The notes under the pieces are model-generated. The model worked only from the letters and a program-made list of their open reading frames with translations, did not search any database and had not been told where the DNA came from. Of a DNA stretch of 64,000 nucleotides, positions 54,642-64,000 are shown piece by piece. The translations under genes and the position numbers were made by a program. This DNA comes from Polychytrium aggregatum (Eukaryota > Chytridiomycota > Chytridiomycetes > Polychytriales): NCBI RefSeq assembly GCF_025602895.1, contig NW_026516247.1, positions 1-64,000 on the forward strand. The letters run 5' to 3'. Each line of letters opens with the position of its first letter. Position 1 is the first letter of the stretch.

Positions 54642-57600
54642 ATGAGCGTCTTCGAGTTTGCCAAATCCACCATATCCAGAGCCATCGGCTCTGCCGCCGG
54701 CCCCGCCCTGCCCTTTTCCATCGGAGAGCCGATCTCGTCGAGCCCCTCGAGTCTCTGGGCCATCCACCGTGGCACGAAAAAGGTTGGCTGCTCATGTTGC
54801 TGCCTGCATCGCTGGCGACCCGCCGGCGACTCGCTGGGAGGAGCGCCGGCCCCTTCAGCAGCGTCGTTCGCTGCGATCCGGCTCCCTTGACCGGTCGCGT
54901 TCTTATCAGTCCGCCTGATCACTCGAGAGGCACTCCGCGCCACATCATCATGCCACGACACGGCATTTCACTCGGAATTAATAGCACTTTGCACGGCATG
55001 CAATCGCCTGGGCAGGACGACAATACCCCCGTATCTGTCTTTGTCTTTGACTGTGCGCGATTCAAAGACAAGGTTGCCATCGCCCGCAACTGTCTCAAGC
55101 GATTCAAGACCATTCGCCATCCCGACATTCTCAAGTTTATCGATGGCGTTGAAGTAAGGGGATTGAGCTGCCTGGCAAGCCTCCTCAAAGTGCTCGATGT
55201 TCACTCGCCCCACATTGACACTGACTGACTCGAATGTGTCTGTTCATATCTGCAGACCGACAGCCAGATTATAATCGGCACCGAAGCCGTCGAGCCTCTG
55301 AGCTCGCAGCTTGCCGAATCCTCCAACGAGAACATGACCGCGTGGGGACTGTTCAAGATTGGAGTAAGTGGTCCGACCCAAGGCGGCGCTATCAAGAGCA
55401 CAGGGAGTCATCCGGCTGTGCATTTCCTTCAACGGCAGCCTTCTCGTGGCCATTTGCGTGTGGATGCTGATGCGCCATGATCAACGACCTTGTCAACGCA
55501 GCGCGCCATCAAGTTCCTGAACACCGATTGCTCAATAATCCATGCCAATGTCCGTATCGATTCGATCTTTGTGACCAAGGCCGGCGAATGGAAGTAGGTT
55601 CAGCACCGACCCCAGCATATGGACCAGCTCCGATGACTGGTGTGCGTTCGTCTCACACTTCGTGTTGCGCCGCGAATCAAACCGGATGATTCAACAGACT
55701 CGGTGGGCTGGAGTTACTGTGCTCGTTGAAAGAAGAGCGGCCATTTGTGGTAGACTATGGCAACAGCCTGCCGGACTCTTCAAAGTACATTCCCCCCGAG
55801 TTCCGCAACGGAAGTTGGTCGATGGTCAAGAGGTGAGTCTGTCCATCGGTGCGTCCCAAAGGATGCAACTACATGATGCAGAGTCCAGCGCACTGCTGGT
55901 GGGCCCGAGAATACCATGCCAACGTCAAGGACCAGCCAAATCGCCTGTCAAAGCAAAGGCCTCTCAGACTGACTTGGTTCGGTGGGCAGCATTCCTGTGT
56001 GGGCGATTGATTCCTGGCAGTACGGCTGTTTGCTCTACGAAATCTTCAACCAGCCGTTCTCGCGCCCAGAGGAGCTCGCAAAGAAGGGCGCGATTCCCCA
56101 GGTTGGTCCGAGCATCCGTAATGGTCGTCGGCCGGACATTGTGCATGCATGCGTATCGCTCTCGTCCACTCTGCCTCGCATCCCCCATGTGTATGGGGGG
56201 GGGCAGTTCTGATTCGTGCATCTAATGCTGATCCAATGAACGCAGTCGCTTGCCTTGGCATACAAAGGACTGCTCAACAGCGACCCCAGATCGCGCATGG
56301 ATATCGAAACTGTGCTGGAGCGTGGCGACCGCCAGGGTGGATACTTTGACAATGACTTTGTCAAAGTCAGTATCTTCCTCGAGCAAATCGCCATGAAGGA
56401 CGCTCATGAAAAGGATCAGTTTCTGAGGTGGGGTCGAAATTGCATTTGATGCGCTTCAACTGCGGCCTTCGTCGACCTGGCTGATAGGCACACACCTTGC
56501 GCCCTCGACATGCAAGCAGCGAGGCGGAACGAAGAATGGCACGAACTTGGCGGCTTTAGAGCGGCCACACTCTCTCGCTGCTGACTCGTAACACATCTGC
56601 TCATCCTCGTCGTTTCCTTTGGATCGCTCACACTCTTGCTCCGCCCAGGAAAATCGACGCCTCCATCGACACTTTCCCCACAGACTTTTGCAAGTACAAG
56701 ATACTGCCAGAGTTGATCAATGCCCTGGAATTCGGCGGGGCAGGTGCCAAGGCCCTGACGCCCATCCTGAAGATTGGGTCTAAGATGACGCACGAAGAGT
56801 TCGACTCGCTGATCACGCCGATTATCGTGCGGCTCTTTTCCTCCAACGACCGGTCGATCCGCTCGAGCCTGTGCGAGAACCTCGGCCACTTTGTCGAGCA
56901 CCTGAGCACTAAAGTTGTCAACGACAAGATTTTTCCAAACCTGGTGCGCACTTGCATGCTGTCTTGATCTGCCGCTTTCTACATGATACCTCGCGCGTCC
57001 TGTTGCTGTCGGCATCTTGTGTACGTCGTCCTCTGCGTGACGTCGGCGGACCAGCGGCTGACTGTTTACCGTTTCCATGCCGACATCTCCTTCGCTTGCA
57101 CCACCAGGCGACTGGATTTGGCGACACTAGCGTAAGTACCGGCACGAAGATAGTCCACCGGCCACAAGGCAGCCACCGGAGCAACGACCGTTGCTGCGAT
57201 CATGCGGGAGATCGATAATGACATTGCTCGCAGCGACGTGGCGGATCTGACCGTCTTATCCGCCTCTGACCCAGGCGCTTATACGAGAGCTGACACTCAA
57301 GTCCATTCTGCTGATCATTGGCAAAGTAAGTTGCTTGCCTATGAGGCCGATTCAGTTCCCAGGTGTGTCCATGCTGCCAATCTAACGCTCGTCACTGGCG
57401 TCTCCGTTTAGCTGAGCGAACGTGTCATCAACAACGACCTCCTACGCTATCTGGCCAAACTCCAGACGGACGAAGAACCCGGCATTCGAACGGTAGGCCT
57501 GTGCACGGTGTCTTGCAGCCGCCCGTACGCCTTCGCACTGATACAGCCAGGTTCTAACGCAGCTTGATGCCACCTGAATCGACAGAACACCACCATTTGT

Positions 57601-59610
57601 CTTGGCAAGATCAGCAAGCATCTGAGCGACTCTGTAAGCAGCCGCCAGAGACCCTGGCCGTTGGAGGGTCGGGAATGGCTTTGTCGCCTGCGGGCTGCAG
57701 AGCGTTGCGGAGCGCTGCTGTCGATACGTCGATCCTGGCTGCAATACTGCAGCTCTGCGGTGCTGTGATATCGCTCGTCCAGGGCGCCGACCTGCTGACG
57801 CCGATCTGGGCCCGCTCTCTTCTACCCTGCAGACTCGCAAGAAAATTCTGATTCCGGCATTCACACGATCGCTGCACGATCCCTTCCCGCCATCCCGAAA
57901 CGCGGGCCTCCTTGCCCTGGCCGCCACCCAAGACTATTACGACGCCACCGATATTGCACTGAAGGTCTTGCCTCATATGTCCCCGCTGCTTGTCGACAAT
58001 GAACGGTGAGGATCCAACAGGCACTTTTGCCAACCTCCGACTGGGGTGGGCTGTTGCTGCTGCTGCTGCTGCTTCTTTGTTGGCCCTTGGTGTGGCTGTC
58101 CGGCCTTCCTCCCATCCCTCTCCGTATTGGTGTCGACATAACTGAACCCGCATCCGGTTTGAATTACCCATCCATCCCACAGAAATATCCGCGAGCAGGC
58201 ATTCAAGGCCTTTGACGTCTTCATCAAGAAACTAGAGGCCCACTCCAAGTCCATGCCAGAGCCACAGGCCCCCGCGGTCTCCCCTGCTGCCCAAGTCCCT
58301 TCTGCCACAGCCCCTGCCGCCACAAGCAACCCAGCCCAAGCTGGCCCTGCATCGAGCCCCGCAGACTCGTGGTCGTCGTGGTCGGCAGTGTCAGTCCTAT
58401 CGAGCAAGCTCACCAACACCATCATCGGCTCTGCTGGCGCCCCAGCGACACCCACACCGGGATCAGGCATCGGCGCTCCTCCAAGCGCTGGACCAGCAGG
58501 CCAGGCTCGCCCCGTCGCTCTCGATCGAGCTGCCAGTGCCTCGCCGCAGATCCGCACAAACCCCCCGACCCAGTACGGCGCAAATAACGCCTCGGCCAGC
58601 AGGCCCGCTGCAAGCAACGGTCAAAGCTCCAGCAGCAAACCGACGGCCGGCGATGGCTGGAACGACGACGACACCGGTGGATGGGATGTCGATGAGGAAG
58701 CGGACTATGACGATGGATGGGGTGGGTGCCAATCGTCTTGCGAGTGGACTCGTTGGTATCTGATGGTGCTTTCGACGTCGGTGGCGGCTGGGGCCGCCTG
58801 ATGACGCCAGTGCGCTGACCTGTGTGCCAACTTCAACCCTGACAGAGAAAGCCTCTGGCTGGAGCACCGGTCCCGCCGCTCCTGCCAAAGCCGCCCCATC
58901 ATCTAGCGCCGCCAGCGCCACCCGAAACAAAAGCTCGATGGACCACTCGGCAGTGCGAAGCTTTGGTGGCCACACGGCGCCGTCCTCTGCTCCCGGCCGG
59001 ACCCAGACTCCCTCGTCGGTATCGTCGCAGGCCAAACCCAGCACGAGCGGCTGGGACGATTGGGGCGACGATGACAACAACAACAACAACAACGATGATG
59101 ATGACACCGGCAGCAGAGCCCCCAACACCGGACGCGACAGCTTCGATGACTGGGGCGCCGCCAGCTCGTTCCCCAAGACGACCGGCGGCCTCGGTGCCTC
59201 TGGCTTTGGCGCAACGTCGTCGTCGTCAGCGTCCTCGGCCGTGTCGTCGTTTGGAGCACACGGGTCGTTTGGATCGACCAGTCCGGTACCATCCTCGTCC
59301 AAGAGCGTGGCCGACCGAGAGCTCGAGAAAGAAAAACGTCGGCAGGTGAGTTTGCGTTTGCACGCTGTACTCGTTCGCCCGTGGGCCTATGGTCACTTTC
59401 CCCTTGATCGGCTCGAAACGGCGCTCGGTCATCTTGGCCTCGCAAGCCCATATGCACTGGACATCTGTCCGGTGGCATATCCATCCCGAGCTTGCGCAAG
59501 CTGACACTGCAAGCCTGCAAACTAACCTGCAAACCCACATGTACCAACAGAAAATGGCAGAGGCCCGCGAAGCACGAAAGACACAGCGAGCCAGCGTCAA
59601 GAAGCTGTAG
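54642..59610 (+). CDS. SCYL1: SCY1-like pseudokinase (SCYL1/Cex1 family)
   Basis: N-terminal pseudokinase followed by HEAT repeats; known members act in COPI vesicle traffic and nuclear tRNA export. Exon 1 (54642-54782) encodes MSVFEFAKS and SSLWAIHRGTKK; exon 2 (55016-55153) VSVFVFDCARF and FKTIRHPDILKFIDGVE; exon 3 55256-55363. Later exons give IIHANVRIDSIFVT in place of a catalytic loop with no HRD, VVDYGNSLPDSSKYIPPE instead of DFG-type loading, and IDSWQYGCLLYEIF. HEAT repeats follow (YKILPELINALEFGGAGAKAL, TPIIVRLFSSNDRSIRSSLCE, SRNAGLLALAATQDYY). The tail is Ser/Pro-rich with DDW repeats (GWDDWGDDDNNNN) and ends in a basic EAREARKTQRASVKKL from the last exon (59551-59610). About fourteen exons. 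Confidence 0.88.
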
Positions 59611-60258
59611 CCTCCCAGACCCCCCCCCACACGATCACGGTATCGCTTGTGCCTTGGACCGAGCCGGACCGAGCTGGACTGGATGACACTCGATGAGATA
59701 AAACTGAACAGCAGTGGAATCATGCACCGCTGCAACCACACGGGGCTTCATGCCGTCCACCTTGCCCGGCGATTACCATCGACAATTGACATGTGCAGGA
59801 ATGTGGATCAGAGGAACGATGTATTGGGTTGTCTGAGAGACGACGTTCTCGCTTCGTTCGCGAGGTCAGCCACCACACAACCCCACTCGCTCAGGTTGAG
59901 GGAAGAGGGGAGGAGGGGGAACTACCCTTGCGCATCGCAAATACAGGCGGCTTAGAGCCCAAAAATGGAAGGGGAGGAAATATCAACATGGAAATGGAGG
60001 TGCAAGAAAGGGATCACTCGCACAGGGGGAAGGGCATCATCAGCCAGGAAACAAAAAGAGCCAGGAGCAGTCACATGGCGATATCCGTGTGAACGGACGG
60101 GCATCCAGATCCTGCCGAGATCATGTCGAGGCCATGGGTCGTGCTTGTGGTCTGGACTCGCGGTCCAGCTCGACTCACGGCTCAGCAGACATCTGTGGGC
60201 TGCTCGGGTGAGCATCATTCACAACTACCCGAGAGGACTTGCCGAGTCGCGGCGATTC
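59611..60258. other. Convergent intergenic region, 650 bp
   Basis: Between the ends of the SCY1-like gene (+) and the LRRC58-like gene (-). A C-run lies at 59619-59628. No gene was recognised. Confidence 0.5.
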
Positions 60259-62028
60259 TCACTCCGGTAGCGACGCAGACAGAGATCCAAAGCTGAAGGA
60301 CTTGCTCATGCGCATGCTGGTTCTCACGATCTTGTTCCGGAGCCCCTTGGGATCGGCAGCCTCGGGAAGAGAAGGCAGACTCGGACTCTTGGATAGGGCA
60401 CTGATGGGCAGGGTTCCTTCGAGAGCGAGCGACGACGAGGCCGACGAGGACCGAGAGCGGCCCGAGAGGGTATCCAGGCGGGTGGCCAGGCTTCGCCGCT
60501 CTGGGGGAGGTGTGCCGACCGGCGTCGTCGACAGAGACTGGAACGGCGACGGGGCCGTCGAGGGAGGCGCACGGAAGAGCACCGTCAGGCGCTCGGCATC
60601 CGTGTTCCAGTGTGGGATGCAGAGTCGGTACTGGATGGGAATCACAGTGGGACCCGGCCGCTCCCACATGCGCCAACGGGTGGTGTAGTGTTCAAAATAC
60701 GGCCCCGAGCAGAAGGAGCACTTTGACGACGATCCGAGGTACTCCTTGATCTCGTCCTGGGTAATGCGCAGGATGGGAATCTGCTGGCGGACCAGAACCC
60801 GTGCCGCCAGCTCCCGCAGCGTTGGGAAGGTATGCTCGCTGTCGTCATCGATGCGTTGCAGGACCGACTCGGACGGCGAGCACTCGAGGGAATGGCCCTG
60901 GACAAACCGCCGACGAGCCCTGCGGTCGCCCTCGTCAATCGCAGCAGCGGCTTCGGGTGTTTCAGCCAAGGGACATCCGTCGACTTGCAGCACGCGCAAG
61001 TACTTTAGCCGGGTGAGCTCGGCCGGGAGGAAGGGAATCGGATTGTGGGAGACATCCAGCTTGGCGAGGGCCTTGAGCGCCGCGACTTGAGGCGGCAGCC
61101 GAGTCAGCAGATTGTGGTCGAGATACAGCTTGTTGAGCTTGGTCAAGGACGAGATGGAGGCCGGCAGGGCGGTGAGCTTGTTGCTGCCGACCTTGAGCTC
61201 CTCGAGCGAAGTCAGGAAGCCAATCGTGTCCGGCAGCTCGGTCAGCTCGTTCCGGGAGAGGTATAGGATCTTGAGCGAGCGCAGGTAGCCGATCTCGGGA
61301 GGGATGGATTTGATCGAGTTGCAACAGCTACAGAGCCGGCGGAACAGGCGGGAGGGGTGGAGCAGATCGAGTTGTTAGAATTGGCTGGGCGGACAAGACA
61401 GAATCTGCGAGGGCAGGGTCTCGGGCGCTGGAGGAGGAGGCAGGACTGCATCGAGCGAGCCTCGAGGCAAAGCCAGAGGACGCTGACATGGCTCATCCGG
61501 TCCAGCAAACTCATGCGAACCACAGCAGGGTATTTGCGTCCAAATCAAGCGGACGCTCTCCATCCCAGGGGCTGGACATATCCTCTACGCAGAACCTTCG
61601 CTGCCGAGGGCGGCAGTGACTTACAGCTGCAGCGTCGTCGTAAACTCGAGCAATCCAATGTTCTCGGTGATCTTGACGATGGACTGCGAGCACAGACCGA
61701 TGACAAATAGCGAAGTGAGCTGCCCAAATCGAACGGGCTTGAGCGAAAGGTCGAGGGGCTCGGGGCGAGACGGGGCGACCGACGAGGATACATGCAGGTC
61801 TCGAGCCCGGCTGAGCAGTTCGTTGAACCGGCTATGCTCGATCTCAAAGCCGGCAGGACCAGCGGCATGGTTGTTGGCCGAGATGCGCAGAGAATGCCGG
61901 CCGTTGTCGTTGTCGATACCGTCATCGACGACGGCTGGCAGCGGCGGCGGCAGGTCGCTCTGGGGGCTGTATGCATACGCAAGTACGAGCGAAGCCTGCT
62001 CCTTGGTGAGAGAAACGGCGTTGCCCAT
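60259..62028 (-). CDS. Leucine-rich repeat protein, LRRC58-like
   Basis: Two exons (62028-61625 and 61327-60259, phase 2) encode 490 residues. The N-terminus MGNAVSLTKEQ carries a Gly2 that could be myristoylated. Six or so canonical LRRs follow (IPPEIGYLRSLKILYLSRNELTELP, LTSLEELKVGSNKLTALP, LYLDHNLLTRLPPQ, LDVSHNPIPFLPAE). After them comes a conserved C-terminal module: FPTLRELAARVLVRQQIP, EIKEYLGSSSKCSFCSGPYFEHY, a Cys pair and a final Cys-His region. Its order (LRR, then ELAAR, then YLGSS-x-C-x2-C-x-G-x-YF) resembles animal LRRC58. A Ser-rich basic tail ends the protein. Function in fungi is unknown to me. Confidence 0.8.
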
Positions 62029-62905
62029 GGCAAAGACGATGGTTCAGAGGAGCAGCCTGCAAGCGAGCCAGCGAGCGAGCGAGGAAGAGCTGCGGTAACG
62101 GAGGCAGCGGATCGAGCTGGGAGGCGGCGAAAGGAAGGGGAGGGTCGCTGGGGGGGGGCAAAGGCAACTTGGAGACGGAGACCAGAGGACAGCTGAGCCG
62201 GAGGGTCCAGCGGCGAGAGGGTGCGACAGAAAACAGACGGACTCGGGACGGAGAGGGACAGCGAAGGACAGGGAGGGATCGAGAAGCCGCAAGAGGCAGC
62301 AAGAGGCAGTAAGAGGCAGCAAGAGGCAGCCAAGGGACGCAGCCAAGGGACGGGCTGTCCGGAGGAAGGCGGATGAATGCGGATGTGAGTAAAGGAGTAA
62401 AGGGGAGGGGGGATGCAGAGTCTGCAGAGTCTGCAGCGGATTGGGCAGATGGACAGACCACCCAGGCGGATCGAAGAGGGAGGTGGGCTCGGCACCAGGG
62501 CAGACGATCGGCGAGAGCGCAGGGCAGATGATCGCCAAGAGCACCACCCCGGGGCAGACGAAGGGCAACGGAAACAAGCCGGTCGGCCGAAGCACAGAGC
62601 AAACGAATCTGCGCTGGCGACGACAAACAATCGGCCGGGCTGTGCCGATGCCCTGAGCAGGCACAAACAATGCGGCCATGTGCCCAAGGGGCGACCAACT
62701 CTGTCTGGTTGCATCCGAGCACCGGAATCCGGGCGACGATCGCTGGAGGTTGCCAAGAGATGCACGATATCATGGAATGCGGGTGGACATTCTGTTGTTC
62801 GACACCATGGCGGCCGTCGTGGGGCCCATGGCGCATCGATGTCCTTGAATCCACCACCATCACCACCACCACCAGCACCACCACCAGCACCACTAGCAAT
62901 GCTGT
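62029..62905. other. Intergenic with purine-rich and CAC repeats, 880 bp
   Basis: Holds the LRRC58-like promoter and the Nit1 3' flank. Tandem AGAGGCAGCA-type repeats occur at 62288-62335 and a CAC/CCA microsatellite at 62849-62896. Long frames crossing it on both strands are compositionally biased and unlike known proteins. Confidence 0.55.
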
Positions 62906-64000
62906 TCACACCAGGTCGAGCCGGTAGACGTCGCTGCGGCGATGGTTCTCCACCGGCATCTCGGTGCGGATCTTGTCGAGGCTGCCCAGATCGATCTCGG
63001 CAAAGCCCAGTTGCTGCGACTGTTCGCCGCACTGGGCAACGATCGTTCCTATGCACGGAATCCGGTCTCAGCGACCCGCTTCAATCGATCGGCTCTATGC
63101 ACACCATTCAGATGCCTCGACTCACCCCATGGATCGACGATCTAGGCAATGGATATATCGGATGGATCGGATATATCGGATATATCGGTCAAACCCGGTC
63201 TGTCGCTGCATTCGTATCCCCACAGCCGGCGTGCCCGATAGACACATCGTTTGCTCCAACGAGCCACTCTTACCATTGCATGGCCGAACGACTCTCGCTT
63301 GGCGTTGTGCCAGCCGGTCTGTGCTGCGGCAACGACGAAGGACTGGGTTTCGATTGCTCGTGCCCGGAGGAGGATCTGGATTCCAGAGCTCGAGCGTCAT
63401 CGACGAGCAGTCATCGTCTGCACCGCAAGCACGATGCTCTTAATCAGCTCCGCTTGGCGGCCTCCCCCATGGCAACGTTACCTCCCAGTGTGCAAGCCCA
63501 GTCTTCACTGTAAATGCTAGAGTGTCATCGAACGCAGGGTCCGGTGAGCCAACACGACGGCCGGACTCCATCGGTGCGGCAAGATGAATCCTGGCGACAA
63601 CATACCTGATGGATACGTCAGGATCTGGGCGCCCATCCTGCGGAGCAAAAGCGATTGTTCTGAATCGACAACCATTGGGTCAGTGCCGGCCCGGCATTCT
63701 CGAACGAGGCCATCCGCTCGTGGGCCATCACAAAGCAGCATCCGGTCGACTCGTGAGCTTCACGAGAAATCGCAAGCCGGTGCAAGCCAGCCATCCCAGG
63801 GGGGGAGGAGAAAGTGCAGCTGGGGAGGACACCGACACCTACCCGGAAACCGAAGATCGTAGCATACAGATAGTCCCACTCGGCCAATGGGGGTTGTCAC
63901 AGGAGCAACAACTGGAATATGGCTTGCCTGTCAGAGCTGCAGGGCCGAGCGGCGAGATCAAAAGGCCAGCCATAGCCCAGAGGCGACACCCACCTTCGCT
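62906..64000 (-). CDS. NIT1: Deaminated glutathione amidase (Nit1, nitrilase family), 5' end beyond the right edge
   Basis: Carbon-nitrogen hydrolase that repairs deaminated glutathione. Six exons joined in phase by eye: 63927-63843, 63659-63606, 63516-63482, 63375-63274, 63141-63126 and 63048-62906; a further exon may end at 63994. The coding order is [17 protein letters not shown] (catalytic Cys), [26 protein letters not shown], then [59 protein letters not shown] and HRRSDVY, ending at the TGA at 62906. The HN-x-KR-x-S-x-GH and DPWG-T-V motifs favour Nit1 over Nit2. The catalytic Glu and Lys lie upstream, outside the window. The exon 63141-63126 is only 16 nt. An imperfect gatatatcgg repeat (63150-63190) fills the neighbouring intron. 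Confidence 0.88.

Noticed and set aside
61545-63056. 503-codon minus-strand frame
   Set aside because: Crosses an intergenic region and the Nit1 last exon in the wrong frame; Cys/Leu/Arg-rich with no domain. The correct Nit1 frame there gives the nitrilase C-terminus.
63618-63887. Short minus-strand frame starting MAEWDYLY
   Set aside because: Shifted reading of the Nit1 exon; the neighbouring frame reads [11 protein letters not shown], the nitrilase active site.
1-64000. CRISPR array, bacterial operon, tRNA or rRNA genes
   Set aside because: No regularly spaced direct repeats with unique spacers, no ribosome-binding-site gene strings, and no cloverleaf or rRNA sequence noticed; the genes are intron-bearing and eukaryotic.

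Overview
The window is eukaryotic and looks like the nuclear genome of a zoosporic (chytrid-type) fungus. Genes are intron-rich, with short introns of about 60-300 bp with GT-AG ends. They encode fungal/opisthokont proteins: Tdp1, glycine decarboxylase P-protein, a BRPF/Nto1-type scaffold, a SCY1-like pseudokinase, Nit1, and a PHD-chromo-SNF2 remodeler. A TOGARAM/crescerin-type TOG-array protein, a family tied to cilia and flagella, suggests a flagellated lineage. No tRNA, rRNA, CRISPR or bacterial operon structure was seen.

Layout. (1) 1-11,407 is a three-level nest of Ty3/gypsy (chromovirus) LTR retrotransposons. Element C (+ strand, only its 3' part present) is cut in its reverse transcriptase by element B (- strand, about 6 kb). 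B's 3' LTR is in turn cut by element A (- strand, near-identical to B, running off the left edge). B has the hallmark of Tf1/sushi-type self-priming: a 12-nt primer-binding site just inside the 5' LTR is perfectly complementary to a sequence inside the LTR, about 39 nt after a TATA box. (2) C's 3' LTR abuts, in frame, the PHD finger of a PHD-chromodomain-SNF2 remodeler (Mit1/CHD3-like, to 16,764), so this gene appears broken or 5'-displaced. (3) 17,057-19,766 is Tdp1. (4) 20,273-23,442 is a host-type reverse-transcriptase gene (rvt-like), not part of a transposon. (5) 24,025-25,133 is a weakly supported Cys-rich hypothetical gene, followed by about 1.9 kb of GC-rich sequence without a convincing gene. 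(6) 27,034-31,388 is mitochondrial glycine decarboxylase in seven exons.

(7) 32,071-35,322 is a leucine-rich-repeat reading frame divided by one in-frame TGA. (8) 35,967-38,148 is a Cys-rich gene resembling the N-terminus of large fungal DNA transposases. Divergent from it, (9) 38,528-41,550 encodes a TIR-NB-ARC-TPR protein, an NLR-like immune/STAND architecture that is the most interesting gene here. (10) 41,702-47,636 is the TOG-array protein and (11) 48,620-54,067 the EPL1/PHD/bromodomain BRPF-like HAT scaffold. The latter shares a repeat-rich divergent promoter with (12) the SCY1-like pseudokinase (54,642-59,610). (13) 60,259-62,028 is an LRRC58-like protein. (14) 62,906 to the right edge is Nit1 (deaminated glutathione amidase), with a 16-nt micro-exon.

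The genes do not form a pathway. Loose themes are chromatin (Mit1-like, BRPF-like), genome integrity and reverse transcription (Tdp1, rvt-like), and a recognition-protein neighbourhood (LRR, transposase-like, TIR-NLR) at 32-41.5 kb. Exon boundaries were inferred by eye from splice signals and reading-frame continuity.
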